From positions 1 through 64,000 of the forward strand of contig SKCR01025357.1 of the NCBI GenBank assembly GCA_019454045.1: 64,000 nucleotides of DNA. Direction: 5' to 3'. Positions 1 through 11,456 of this stretch are shown piece after piece. A model generated the notes under the pieces. That model had not been told where the DNA came from. It was given only the letters and a program-made list of their open reading frames with translations, and did not search any database. How positions within the stretch are numbered: position 1 is the stretch's first letter; every line of letters starts with the position of its first letter. The DNA comes from Zanthoxylum bungeanum. Taxonomy: Eukaryota > Streptophyta > Magnoliopsida > Sapindales > Rutaceae. The position numbers were made by a program, and so were the translations under genes.

Positions 1-254
1 AGCATGTTGCGTAGATTCGGTTAAGACATTGCACAAATCACATCATTACAAGTGGCATAAGTAAGGGACCATTCCGAACCTAACAGGTTTGAGGTCTTCC
101 CTTGCGAGGGATGAGTCCGGCCATAAATCTTTGTCCCGGTTCACACCGGGTGGCGACTCCATGTTATTTCTCCGGTTTAGTTCCCCGCGAGCTATTCCGT
201 ACTCCCAACTAGGCCGCAAACCTAGAACAGCGTCGTCAGGTTCTGTGTCCTACA
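1..254 (+). mobile_element. 3' end of an Ogre-like LTR (second copy, plus orientation)
   Basis: Positions about 40-254 are the reverse complement of the terminal part of the LTR that starts at 9961 (9961 to about 10170). The segment ends exactly at the LTR terminus (TGTCCTACA, 246-254). At 255 the sequence jumps to the interior of a minus-oriented LTR of the same family, matching about 11317 onward. No primer-binding site follows 254, so this is the outer end of a 3' LTR or solo LTR of an element inserted in the opposite orientation. The rest lies left of the window. The likely duplicated target is ACCTC at 255-259; its partner would be outside the window. Confidence 0.75.
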
Positions 255-1882
255 ACCTCGTATGCTCGATTAAACATATCTCACATTCAATCAAACATAC
301 TCCGTCCGGCGCGGCAAAACATCATGGAAAATGTAGCATTTAGGCATTTCCCTCGAATAGAGGACCTTTAATCCACCCTAGTTAGCCCATGCGCACTATA
401 TCATCATGCATAAATAAGTAACATGCAGAAAGTAATAGCATACTAACGACTAAATCATGCTTAAAAAATAAATAACATACTAGCAACCCAATCATGCTCG
501 AATACAAGGTTGGATGAAATGAAATGTGTGAATCTCTCAAGTGGTACGTGGCATTATATCCCGAGTGCAAACCGCAATACCGTCTATTCGGATTCGGCTA
601 CGGAATTTACGTTCGGGATTCCATCCGATATACCACAAGAGAGAACACATATTCCATTCATTCAAGGACCATAACATATATCAATACACGACTCTAGTGC
701 GAGGGAATTCTAATAAACAACAAAAAAGATGAGAATAAATAAGAAGGGTGCCCTCAGGTCTAACCTTTTAGGTCGTCTCTCGAAAGTGCGTTACACGGCC
801 GTCAGAAGGGTTGATGCTCCGCAACTCATCTGGTTGACTAGTCCATTGCTCTCGTTCGTTGCTTCGCTGTTTTGAGCTGTTGTTTCCTCTATTTTGCTAC
901 TGTTTCCGCTGTATTTTCTGGTCACAGTATTGGCTTACTAGTTTTCGGTAAATAAGAGACTGTTTTTTGCATTTTTAAGGGGTATTGGGCTGTTGTTTTA
1001 TGCGGTAATTGAGGTGTCTTAAGGTATATTTTTTTGTCACTGTTTTTCATAATTTAGGTTACTGTTTTGCGGTGTTTGGGCTGCTGTTTGAGTGTGTATT
1101 TTCGGTGACTGCAGTACAGTTCAGGGAGTTATTCTCGGTGATAGGCAGTGCGGTTAATATGAGGCTTATGGTGCGGTAATGTGAAGGTGTTTTGAGGGCT
1201 GTGTGATGCGTCAATGGATGGGTTATTTGGTGAGTGTTTCCGTGATGGTGGAGTATAGTAGAAGAGAAAATTATTTTCTTGCTTCGTGTTTTTTTTTGCT
1301 TGGGAATGTATGTTAGGAGAGGGCATGGGTTGGATTTGTGTTTATTTTATAGGCAAAGGCTAGGGTTCCTCTTGTGTGAATAGGAAAGAGAATCATGTAA
1401 TTATGGGGGAATATTTCTAATTAGTATCTCACAAGGAAAGCATCTGATTAAATTAGGGAGGTGATTTGTTCAAATTAGGAATAAATTTATTTGATTTGTT
1501 TTAATTAGGTATGTGATTATTTAGATTTTATTTGATTTGTTTTAATTTCACCATGTGTTAAATATGTGTTTTGTTATTTTTGGGTGGGTTTTGGTAGGCT
1601 AATTGGGCTTGGGCGTGAGTCTAGCAACAAAACCAGAAGTACCGACATCGTTCGAATGCTGATTCGAACGCTACACGAACGCCCGCAATCTGCTTGACGT
1701 TCGAACGTGTTCACGAACGCAGCACGAATGAACGTAGTGAACATGTGAATTGAATCCGATGACATACTTATTCTGAATTTCCCCTTCCGACATTCGTTTC
1801 CCGCGACTTCCGCAACCTAAAGAGTAGTGCCTCCGTACGAGACTCATCATCGGGACTTATATGCAAAAATGTTGTGCCTACA
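255..1882 (-). repeat. 3' LTR of the Ogre-like element (truncated)
   Basis: Closely similar over its length to 11317-12833, with indels such as about 100 extra bases near 910-1020. It ends with TGCCTACA at 1882, matching the right LTR end at 12833. The part corresponding to 9961-11316 is absent because the opposite-oriented LTR fragment at 1-254 interrupts it. It contains one copy (about 311-398) of a roughly 88-bp motif that occurs three times in the other LTR. Confidence 0.9.
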
Positions 1883-1896
1883 GTCGCCCCCACTTT
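1883..1896 (-). other. polypurine tract of the Ogre-like element
   Basis: Read on the minus strand this is AAAGTGGGGGCGAC, directly abutting the LTR start TGTAGGCAC. Position and purine content fit the plus-strand priming site of LTR retrotransposons. Confidence 0.75.
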
Positions 1897-2017
1897 GATG
1901 GGACTTGTGCAGTGTGTGACAATGACAATCCTATCAAAGTTGTGCAATGCATTTTTACTTACCTGGCTTGCCAGCTGCCACCTGACTTACCTGCTGCTTC
2001 GAGCTGAGTTGATGACG

Positions 2018-2722
2018 CAGTGGACCTCGATCCTGGGACGCATCCTAATAACTGCAACCGACAACGGGGGTCACGACCCTGGGATGCATCCCAATACCGC
2101 TGACAATGTGGGTCACGACCCTAGGACGCATCCCCAAAAATGATGATGCAGTGGGCCAACGACCCTGGGACGCATCCCGATAACTGCAACCGACAACGGG
2201 GGCCTCGACCCTGTGACGCATCCCGATAACGTTGACAATGTGGGTCACGACCCTGTGATACATCCCTAAAACTGCTGATGATGTGGGTCACGACCCTGGG
2301 ACGCATCCCCAAAACTGCTGATGATGTGGGTCACAACCCTGGGATGCATCCCCAAAACTGCCGATGATGCGGGTCACGACCCTGGGACACGTCCCCAAAA
2401 CTGCTGATGATGTGGGTCACGACCTTGGGACGCATCCCCAAAACTGCTGATGACATGGGTCACGTCCCTGGGACTCATCCCCAAAACTGATGCTGATACT
2501 GATGCTGATATTGATGTGGGCCTCGCCCCCGGGACTCATCCCCAAAACTGATGCTGATACTGATGTGGGCCTCGCCCCCGGACTCATCCCCAAAACTGAT
2601 ATTGACAATGCTGATGTGGGCCTCGCCCCAGTGACTCATCCCCAAAACTGATGCTGATAATGATACTGATGTGGGTCTCGCCCCCGGGACCCATCCCCAG
2701 AACTGATACTGATACTGATGTG
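2018..2722. repeat. 3' UTR minisatellite, units of 43-60 bp
   Basis: About 15 tandem units lie between pol and the 3' LTR. Each has a core like GGGTCACGACCCTGGGACGC, then CATCCCCAAAACTG and a variable GATGCTGAT-type tail. Units near 2288-2460 are 43 bp. Units near 2460-2720 are longer because the CTGATA tail is itself repeated. Hypervariable tandem repeats in this position are known for Ogre/Tat elements and can seed satellite DNA. Apparent reading frames here, rich in Q, Y and G, are by-products of the repeat. Confidence 0.9.
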
Positions 2723-2949
2723 TTGTTGCTTCTGGTTGGCTTGCATTTGCCGCTTTCTGTTTTTCTTCTTTGAAACCTGTGAATACAAAACAAAACAAAA
2801 CATAAAAAGGAATGCAGATACGTTATGTGTATGCATGAATGCATGAATTCCTTATCCCGTTGGGTTAGGTCTTCTGCCAGGTCTTCTCTTTCTCAAGAGA
2901 AGTACTGTTTCAATCTGTCCACGATGATCGGCTCGGTGAACTCGTTCCC

Positions 2950-4281
2950 TTACAAATTTGACAGACTCACTGCCCCATTTCCCATTACTTTCTGCACTAT
3001 GTAAGGTCCTTCCCAATTAGGTCTGAACTTTCCTCTCGGATCTGTCGTCGATGGCCTTGACTGCTTAAGTACCAAGTCACCCTTTCTGATCTTAGTAGGG
3101 CGCACCTTCTTGTTGAAGGCTCGGGCCAGCCTTTTCTGATATATCTGCATGTGATGTAATGACTTCATTCTCTTTTCATCCAGCAGTGCTAACTGTTCAA
3201 ATCTCTGTGCGGCCCATTCTTGTTCAGGTAACTCTGTTTCTTCTAATACCCTTAAGGACCGTATCTCAACTTCCACTGGCAGTACTGCTTCCTTTCCATA
3301 GACCAAAGAGTAAGGCGTGGCTCCTGTTGCTATTCTTACTGATGTTCTGTACCCCCACATGGCATATGGTAGTTTGTTGGCCCAATCTTTGCAGTTTTCT
3401 GTCATCTTGGCTAATATCTTCTTTACTATCTTGTTGGCTGCCGCGACTGCCCCATTTGCCTGCGGCCGGTAAGATGACGACTTGTGATGTCCTATCCCAT
3501 ATCTCTGTAGCATTGCCTTCGTTTCCCCTTGAAACTAAACTCAGTTATCTATCACTACATGATGCGGCATCCCATATCGACATATGATGTTCCGAGCTAT
3601 GAACTTCGCCATCTGCTTTGCTGTGACGTTACGAAATGACTCGGCTTCCACCCATTTTGAGAAGTAGTCCACTGCCACTACTATAAAATGATGTCCATTC
3701 GATGCATTCAGTCGAATCTCCCCGATCATATCAATTCCCCATGCTGAGAAAGGTCATGGCTCTGATAGCCCGTGTAACTCTGTGTGAGGCAGATGGTTCA
3801 AATTACCGTGTGCTTGACAATCATGACAATGTTTTACCAGCTTTGCACAGTCTGTCTCCATGGTCAACCAGTAGAAGCCTTGTTTTACAATATTGCGAGA
3901 CAAGTTCAACCCATTCATGTGCGGTCCACATACCCCGATATGTACTTCTTCCATTGTCTTCTGAGCTTCTTCTTTTCTCAAACACTTCAGCTGAACGCCA
4001 TTTGTCTGTCTCTTGTACAAATCTCCTTTCAAAACCACATACTGAGAAGCCAACTTCTGAATAGCTATCATGTCTTTTCTTCTTGCTTCTTCTGGGAGTT
4101 CTCTGAGTTCCAGGTATTGCTGAATATCATGGTACCAAGGTTTTCCGTCGTCGACCTCCACTTCCAGAACTCTTTCTATCTCATAAACGGGTCTACTTGC
4201 TGTTGTCAGTACCAGTGGTTTCATCACTAACTTCTCTGGATTTTCCCAAGTCACTACAAGTGTAGCTAATGCGTCTGCCAT
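2950..4281 (-). pseudogene. integrase of the Ogre-like element (broken)
   Basis: Would join element cDNA to host DNA in the nucleus. Three pieces in one frame (4281-3754, 3729-3541, 3513-2950) are separated by in-frame stops. The N-terminal zinc motif is visible as HIGVCGPH followed by CHDC. The catalytic core shows the first Asp in a WGIDMIG context right after a stop, and the second in VVIDN just before another stop. The third catalytic residue, expected as Glu in the NGAVEAAN context of Tat integrases, is Ala here (NGAVAAAN). The C-terminal part keeps the FRPNWEGPYIV block. The stops plus the active-site change make it non-functional. Confidence 0.88.
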
Positions 4282-4287
4282 CTGATT

Positions 4288-5286
4288 CTATTCTCGTGGC
4301 AAGAACTGAAACTTACAATTGGGGATAGCATGTGCCAACTTTCTGAGGTGAAAAAGGTAAGGTTTCAACCGTTCTTCATTCAATTCCCATTCTCCCTGCA
4401 TATGTCGGACTACCAACATCGAATCTCCGTAGACCTCCACGCTCTCAGCTTTCAAGGCTATCAATGCAGTCAATCCAAAAACACATGCTTCATACTCGGC
4501 CATATTGTTAGTTACTCCGAACGTCAACCTCTTGGCCATAGGCAAGGTTTCTCCCTCGGGGGTCACTATCACGATCCCAATTCCGGCTCCTTTGCAATTC
4601 ACTACACCATCGAAATACATCTTCCATCCTTGAACTGTTATTGCTTGGATCTCTTCATCTAGGAATTCAAACTTGTACTGATCCCCTTCAATAGGTTGCA
4701 AGGCTAGGAACTCTGCTACGACTCGCCCTTTGATTACTTTGGAGGTGAGATACTCAATGTAAAACTCTGTCAGCAACACTAACCATCTTCCCAACTTCCC
4801 CACTAGCGAAGGCACTGAATGTAGATACTTCAATGGATTTTCTTTGGACACCACATGGATCTTGTAAGACTGGAAGTAATGCCGCAGTTTTCTGGACGCC
4901 CATACCACTGTCAAACAGATCTTCTCTACCTCTTGATAACGGGCTTCGTACGGAAGCATCTTCTTACTGAGATAGTAGACTGCATGCTCTACCCCTGTCT
5001 CATCTGCCTGTACCATCATTGCCCCCAGTGCTTCTGATTCTATGGCCAAATACAATATCAAGGGTCTGCCCGGTCTCGAAGGTTTCAATATAGGAGGCTT
5101 TACCAAGTATTCTCTGATCTTGTCGAAGGCTGCTTGACATTGCTCTTTCCATTTCACTTGCCAGTCTTTTCTCAGCAGTTTGAAGATAGGCTCACATACC
5201 GATGTCAACTTGGCGATGAACCGACTGATGTACTGAATTTTCCCGAAGAATGCTCTAACTTCTTTCTCAGTCTTCGGTGCGGGCAT
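4288..5286 (-). pseudogene. RNase H plus archaeal-type RNase H of the Ogre-like element
   Basis: An open frame of 332 residues. The N-terminus (PAPKTEKEVRAFFG) is the RT-RNase H connection. The first RNase H follows, but the usual catalytic Asp context is replaced by LILYLAIES. The second domain has the archaeal-type signature: MYFDG, then NNMAEYEAC and VYGDSMLVV, giving the D-E-D residues. It ends at an in-frame stop (4288-4290); the frame continues directly into the integrase. Tat elements are known for this second domain, and the weak first catalytic site suggests the second one does the RNA removal. Confidence 0.88.
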
Positions 5287-5328
5287 CTCTGTGATTAGTT
5301 TGATCTTCTCAGAGTCTACCTCTAATCC

Positions 5329-5927
5329 TCACATTCCCACTGTATGTCCCAGCAACTTTCCTGATGTTACCCCAAACACACATTTCTTGGGATTCAGCCG
5401 TAAGTTGTATTTGTCAACTCTCTGAAGGAACTTCTCCAGTGATTCTATATTCCATATTCTTGTCTCTGATTTCACCATCATATCATCCACATATACTTCA
5501 ATCTCTTTGTGCATCAAGTCGTGGAATAGTGTAATGGCCATCCACTGATAAGTAACTCCTGCATTCTTGAGCCCAAACGGCATTACCTTGTAACAATATG
5601 TGCCTCCTCGGTGACAAAGGCAGTCTTGTGCTTGTCTTCTTCAGCCATGAGAACCTGATTGTATCCTGAAAACCCATCTGCAAATGAATACATGGCAGAT
5701 AAAGCCGCACTATCAACTAGCACATCTATATGAGGTAGAGGAAAATCATCTTTCGGGCAAGCTTTGTTAAGATCTCTGTAATCCACACACATTCTGACGT
5801 TCCCGTCTTTCTTCGGCACCGACACAATATTTGCCAACCACTCAGGATACTTCACCACTTCCAGGAACCCCACATCTATCCGTTTCTTGACTTCCTCTCT
5901 GACTTTATCGGCCCACTCAGGTCTCAT
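5329..5927 (-). pseudogene. reverse transcriptase of the Ogre-like element (frameshifted)
   Basis: The first part (5927-5583) has VPKKDGNVRMCVDYRDLNKA, FPLPHIDVLVD and FADGFSGYNQ. The second part (5583-5329) starts MPFGLKNAG and carries the catalytic box VYVDDMMVKS. The two parts are in different frames: one base appears to be lost just before 5583. An in-frame TGA at 5329-5331 then separates RT from the RNase H frame. Confidence 0.9.
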
Positions 5928-5930
5928 CCG

Positions 5931-6747
5931 TCAAAGTTTTTGTTTCACTGGCTTCATATTTGGATAAGTTGGTATTGTATGCTGGGCGATGCTTCTGTCT
6001 ACTCCAGGCATGTCCTCATAGGACCAAGCAAACACTTTGGCATATTTGGCTAATATTTCTTCTAATTTTTCCCGCTCCTCAGAGGTAACCTCACTTGCAA
6101 TTAGAATTTCCCTGGGGCTCTCAGGTTTACCAAGGTTAAATGCATTTGTTTTTGTGGAGCTGATATCAAATATACTCAAGTTGTGCAAATTAAAAGGGAG
6201 AGACTCAGACGAGTAAGCAAAATAATTGTCTTTATTGCCAGCAGATGCAGGAATACATTCAAATAAATTAGAGAGATAAACATCTTCATCCTCCACAGAT
6301 GCTTCATCTCCCACAGTTGGGTCTTCCTCATTTTCCTCGAGGGGTCAGGCTCTCCAACTTCATCAGCTCTTCTTCCCATTTCTCTTCTTCCTTCTTCGCT
6401 ATTTCTGAAGCCAGTGACTTCTCACTTATCACATCCTGAAAGATCTCAAACCCGGGCACCACAATCCCATTGACTTCTACCGGTTTAGGTTCTCCCTGAT
6501 ATCTCGTTGCCTTCACAAAGCATTCCATCAGCTTCAACCCTTTCTTCTTGGCTTTCGGCTTATCCTCATCAGACATGTATCCCAACCCTCTCCGGGTAGT
6601 CTGTCCCTTAAAGTTCGGCAATGTTGAACCTCTACCCGGCTCAAACTTCATCTTCTCCATGATCCTAGCCACCTTAGGATCCACATACTCCTCAAAAGTT
6701 GCTGACACTTGGAACCTTGTGAAATGTTCTATTTCCAAAGCGGCCAC
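5931..6747 (-). pseudogene. protease-RT spacer of the Ogre-like polyprotein
   Basis: Two frames (6747-6328 and 6314-5931) cover the region between protease and RT. The first holds MEKMKFEPGRG and the basic DKPKAKKKG. The second ends with KVFAWSYEDMPGVD and HTIPTYPNMKPVKQKL, the conserved block just upstream of RT in Tat elements. A frameshift lies between 6328 and 6314. The spacer has no known catalytic role. Confidence 0.75.
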
Positions 6748-6765
6748 AACACTGTCTACCTCAGC

Positions 6766-7305
6766 TCAGATGGTGACAATCTCTCCCCCGTATGGAAACT
6801 TAATAACCTGATGCAGAGTGGAGGGCACGCCCCCAAGCTTGTGGAACCACGGCCTTCCCAATAACAAATCAAAAGTGGCCGGGATATCCAGCACTGTGAA
6901 CTCAACCTCATCCTCAATCGGGCCAACCTTGACTACTGCGGCAAATGTACCCTCAACTCCTCGCTTGCTATCATCATAAGATTTGATAGTCATATTGGAG
7001 GGATCCAAATCCATTGCCTTCATTCCCAACCTTGCCAAAATCTTCAATGGGCAAACATTGATAGATGAGCCATCATCTATCATTACATAAGATGTCTTCT
7101 TGCCCCTTACTTCAACCCTGATAAATAGTGGCTTGTTGTGATTTCTTCCCTCTACCGAGAGTTCTTCCTCAGAAAAAGTTATTACCTGCAAGGTTTCCTC
7201 CTGTACTGACCCTACAAACATTGCAGGATTAGCACCCTCTGGTACTATTATTTTGCTCAAGGCTTCAACCATAGCACGTATGTGCTCCTGTGACGAACAG
7301 AACAA
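6766..7305 (-). pseudogene. aspartic protease of the Ogre-like element
   Basis: A 179-residue open stretch with the active-site block YVMIDDGSSINVCPL (DDGS in place of DSG, usual in this lineage). Later come FDLLLGRPWFHKLGG and PSTLHQVIKFPYGG, conserved in Tat/Ogre proteases. Same frame as gag (next entry) across a stop. The enzyme would cleave the Gag-Pol polyprotein inside the particle. The frame itself looks intact, but there are stops on both sides. Confidence 0.85.
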
Positions 7306-7320
7306 TTTCTAGATGCTGAC

Positions 7321-8852
7321 CTATGCCCGTGTCTTCTTTAGCTGGCGCAACACTGTATCCCCTTCAGTACTATCCATATTCTCTGCCACTTCTCCCTCCT
7401 CTGTCAACACTTCTTTACCTTTCTCAGCCGTATCACTGTAGAAACGCCGGCTGCATGTCATTCCTCTTACCACATCTTCATCACTACTGGAGAAACCTTC
7501 CCAGAAATTCTTCCCCTGTTCTGTTTCATCCTCGCTGTTGCTATCCCAAATTCCCAGGTAGAAGGCTTGGTGGTCAAAGGATTTGAGGACAAGGCTTTCG
7601 GGTAGGCCATAGTTTATCATATAGGTTGGTGGTGGGACAGAGTGGTAATTCGGCAGGGGGTTTTTGTGTGTGTTAGGCTGTTCTTTTTCAAGGTTGGGTA
7701 TTTTTTGGGAGTCTATAAGGTTCTGGATTTGATGGCGGAGGCGGGCATAATTGTCAGTGTCATGGCCTTTCTGTTGATGGAAATGGAAATACTGGTTCAG
7801 GTTGACATGTGGTGGTGGAGGGTGTGGAAGTGGTTTGGTCTCTAAGGGTTTCAGAAGTCCATGTCTCTTTAATTTCTCCAATACCTTAGACAAGGGTCTA
7901 CCCAGGTTGGAGAAACGCCGGTTCCGGATAGCAGCAATCTCAGCAGCAATAGGCTTGGTACCCGATGGTCCCCCAATGGGCCTCCTATTCAGGCTATAGA
8001 ACTTTCTGTTCTCAGCTTCTTCTTCTTCAATATCCATGACAGTCTCCCTCAACTGTCGAAAATTAGTAATCATGGAGGTCATTCTCCTCAGCTTTCCATA
8101 AATCGAGGGCTTAGTACCATTGATAATCATCTTTATCTGGTCCTTCTCTGAGGGCCTAGTCTGCATTTTCAAGAGCTGGCTCCTCCAACGGTCTACATAT
8201 TCCTTGAAGCTTTCTTCTGGCTTCTGCTTGGTATTTTCTAAGTCCCGGAGTGACAAGTCGATCTCCAGATCTGTAACATACTGTCTCAAGAAGGCCTCTG
8301 TCAATTCCCTCCAATCCTCTTTGCTCTTCCTCTCCAGGCTGTGATACCATACCACGGGTGCCCCCTCGAGTGACATCCCAAACATTTTCTGAACCTGACG
8401 CTTGGATAGACCCACTTAACTCATAACTGAAACATACTACCGGAGATGGACCCTTGGGTCCCCGTTCCCATTGAACTAGGCTATATCCGGCATTTTAAAC
8501 TGAGCTGGCAACTGTTCCTCAAACGTCATTTCCTCATAATCCAACAGGTCTTCGTGCTTGCCCCTCATCTTACGGGTAACCGACTCTACCTGATCTCAGA
8601 TTTCTGCAGTTCAGTTTGAGACCCTGCCATTTTCCCCGCATCATATTCAGCCATATCATCATCAAAACCCGGGATATCATCATTCAATCTAGTCGAAGGG
8701 TCTTCACACCTATCGTTCTCAGAGTTTCCCATAGCACGGGGCACAGCCATATTGGCCATAGCGGTAGTCAAGGCTTGCAACTGTTCAGTAATCTGGGTGA
8801 GATTGGTTTCCAACTGATCCATAAGGGATACCTCGTTCTCTGATTCGCTCAT
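7321..8852 (-). pseudogene. gag of the Ogre-like element (broken)
   Basis: Structural protein of the virus-like particle. The N-terminal piece (8852-8586) starts MSESENEVSLMDQLETNLTQ, an acidic and coiled-coil-like region. The main piece (8415-7321) has the retrotransposon Gag core: GAPVVWYHSLERKSKEDWRE, FLRQYV and PEESFKEYVDRW. A Gln/His-rich segment (YFHFHQQKGHDTDNYARLRH) stands where a zinc knuckle would be. The two pieces are in different frames, with stops between 8415 and 8586. The start at 8852 is the first Met with a long acidic N-terminus and follows the leader. Confidence 0.85.
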
Positions 8853-9939
8853 GTTTGCTATCGGTCTTTTGAATGTCTTCCATTTTTCCTAACCCAACGA
8901 GAATCTATGGTGTCTTTTAAAATTCTCAGTCAGCATGTATGCGTGCAATGCATGGAATATATAAGTTGGCCTCTCGTCATTTTAAAGCTTCAATCACATT
9001 ATTGCAAGGTGCAAACTTATCCCAGTTGAAAATTCCCAACAGTTTTACACCTTTGCGATAACATGGTTAAACAACTTCAAATGATAAGGGGCCCAAACAC
9101 AGGATGGCCCATCAGTATTTTAGAAACTTTTGGCCCTATTGTCAAAGGATACGAACTCATCCTAGTTTAAATGGCCCAACAAGTTCGCATTTTTGACAAG
9201 AAGTCCAACTGCATCTAAATGAGGATGGTCCCCAAATACAAGCATAAAAAGATAATTCAAGCATAAAGCAATAATTTCTACAGAGCGGCCCATCGACATT
9301 TCAGAAGCTTTTGGCCCAGTTGTCATAAGATACGAACTCATCCAAGTTTAAATGGCCCAACAAGTTCGCATTTCTGACAAGAAGTTCAACTGCATCCAAA
9401 TGAGGATGGTCCATGAGCACAATGAAATAGTTGCTATAGGTCACACAACTCCGGTCTACGTGTGGGTTTGCGGGAGTGTAGACAAAGGCTCTGGTTGGTG
9501 AAGGATTTCCCATAACTAGGTTTCCCCACTCAATGGTTCAAACGACCAAGTGAGCGCACCTTTTTTATACTTTACGGTACGTGCCAACGAGCTATGATAC
9601 GTGACTGACTGTCAATTGGATTTCCTATTGAAGATTCCCCAGAGGGAGGGTGGAGCGAACTCTCTTAAATACCCAAGCCTCTTAGGCTCTTATCGTCTTG
9701 GTGACAGGAATAAAAAACAAGTCCTCCAAATTAGTCCATCACATTAAGCTTCGAGTAATGATTATCTAGGTGCCTTTGCAGCTTTTCCTTATAGAAAGGT
9801 AGTGAATGAAGAAAGACACCAAACCATTACTTAACTCTAATAATGCCTTTGATTAAACCCCTTCAACCCACGATAGACACGGTTAACTAAAGCACAAATC
9901 ACAATCACTACAAGACATTATTTCGGGGCCGATTCTCTA
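8853..9939 (-). other. untranslated leader with duplicated 110-bp segment
   Basis: No gene. Two direct copies of about 110 bp lie at 9122-9231 and 9302-9412; both contain GATACGAACTCATCC and GAGGATGGTCC. A more diverged related stretch is at about 9000-9110. The pea Ogre type has an extra open frame upstream of gag; nothing comparable is visible here. Confidence 0.7.
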
Positions 9940-9957
9940 TCCCCAGTGGAGTCGCCA
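9940..9957 (-). other. primer-binding site, tRNA-Arg type
   Basis: On the minus strand TGGCGACTCCACTGGGGA begins three bases after the LTR end at 9961. From memory of plant tRNAs, this is complementary to the 3' end (with CCA) of a tRNA-Arg. That choice is typical of Ogre elements. Confidence 0.8.
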
Positions 9958-10504
9958 GACTGTAGGACAAAGAAATCGGCGACGCTGTCCCAGGCTCGCG
10001 GCCCGGTTGGGAGTACGGAATAGCCCGCGGGGGAACTAAATTGGAGAAACAACATGGAGTCGCCACCCGGTGTGAACCGGGAAATGATTTAAAGCTGCAC
10101 TCACCCCTCGCAAGGGAAGACCTCAAACCGTTGGGTTCGGAATGGTCCCTTACTTATGCCACTTGTAATGAAAGGATTTTTGCAATAATCTAACCAAGCC
10201 TAAGCAACATATATTTCCAAGGATAATCTACTTCTAAGTTCATGCATAAAAAAAATAAATTGGAATAATGACAAGCATATAATTTCATGAACACATTATA
10301 TTGATAAACACAGAGACGCAAATAAACAATAATTGTACAAACATGCAAATTAAAGAGAGGCAATTAAATGCATAATGTAAAGAGATAACTAAAGAGGCAA
10401 TTAAGTGCATAAATATTGAAGTGAGCTAACTAAACATATGATGGGGAAGGGAATGACTATGGGAACAAACATGCATGAAACATGATAAAGGAATCTGTCC
10501 AGTG

Positions 10505-10915
10505 TGTGCGCGTTCGTGTAGCGTTCATAAACGCGTTCGAACGGTAAACAGAATGCAAGCGAGTATCATTTGATAACGCATTCGAACGATAAACAGAATT
10601 TCCGCGTTCATATAGCGTTTGATAATGTGTTCGAACGGAATGAGACCTGATGCATGATACAATAAAATGTATGCGCGTTCGAGTAGCGTTCGTAAACGCG
10701 TTCGAACGGTAAATAGAATGCAAGCGTTCGAGTAGCGTTCTGAGGCGCGTTCGAACGGAAATAAGACAGAATGCATACGTTCGTGTAGCGTTCGTAAATA
10801 CGTTTGAACGGAATCAGACAGAATGCATACGTTCGTGTAGCGTTCGTAAACGCGTTCGAACGGAATGAGACAGAATGCATACGTTCGTGTAGCGTTTGGA
10901 AACACGTTCGAACGA
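10505..10915. repeat. LTR-internal tandem array with CGTTCGAACG palindromes
   Basis: About eight units of roughly 50 bp, consensus GCGTTCGTGTAGCGTTCGTA then AACGCGTTCGAACGG and a spacer like AATGAGACAGAATGCATA. Each unit contains the palindromes AACGCGTT and CGTTCGAACG or close variants. The array lies near the inner (U5-side) end of the LTR in element orientation. CpG density is much higher than in surrounding sequence. Confidence 0.85.
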
Positions 10916-11034
10916 GATTGCCAAAATGGCATCTGAAATTACACAAACACATATATAGATAAACAAATACACAATGTAGGACGTTGTGTGCCCGATGGAA
11001 CATATTTCAGATTCAATCGGGTGCACCTCGTCCA

Positions 11035-11456
11035 GCGCGGCAAAATATCATGGAAAAGGTAGCCTTTGGGCATTTCCCTCGAATAGAGGACCTTTAATCC
11101 TCCCTAGTTAGCCCATGCACACAAGAATACAATGCATGCGTAAATAAAGCAATGATATGCAAAGGGTAAATGACATAATAAAAAGCGCGGCAAAACATCG
11201 TGGTAAAGGTAGCCTTCAGGCATTTCCCTCGAATATAGGACCTTTAATCCACCATAGTTAGCCCATGCACATTATATTACAATACATATAAAATAAAGAC
11301 AACAATAATATTGGACCTTGTATGCTCGATTAAACATATCTCACATTCAATCAAACATACTCCGTCCGGCGCGGCAAAACATCATGGAAAATGTAGCCTT
11401 TAGGCATTTCCCTCGAATAGAGGACCTTTAATCCACCCTAGTTAGCCCATGCGCAC
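11035..11456. repeat. three copies of an 88-bp LTR segment
   Basis: Copies at 11035-11120, 11185-11270 and 11369-11456 begin GCGCGGCAAAA. They share GGCATTTCCCTCGAATA, GGACCTTTAATCC and TAGTTAGCCCATGC. They are spaced 150-185 bp apart, so this is a dispersed triplication rather than a tight tandem. The left LTR keeps only the third copy because it is truncated. Confidence 0.85.

Noticed and set aside
89..343. 84-codon frame at the left edge
   Set aside because: Spans the junction between two oppositely oriented LTR fragments, so it is an accident of nesting.
2045..2844. Several overlapping 60-107-codon minus-strand frames rich in Q, Y and G
   Set aside because: They are translations of the minisatellite in different frames; no start context or conserved domain.
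7323..7999. Plus-strand frames opposite the Ogre-like gag
   Set aside because: Shadows of the minus-strand gag frame with no recognisable protein.
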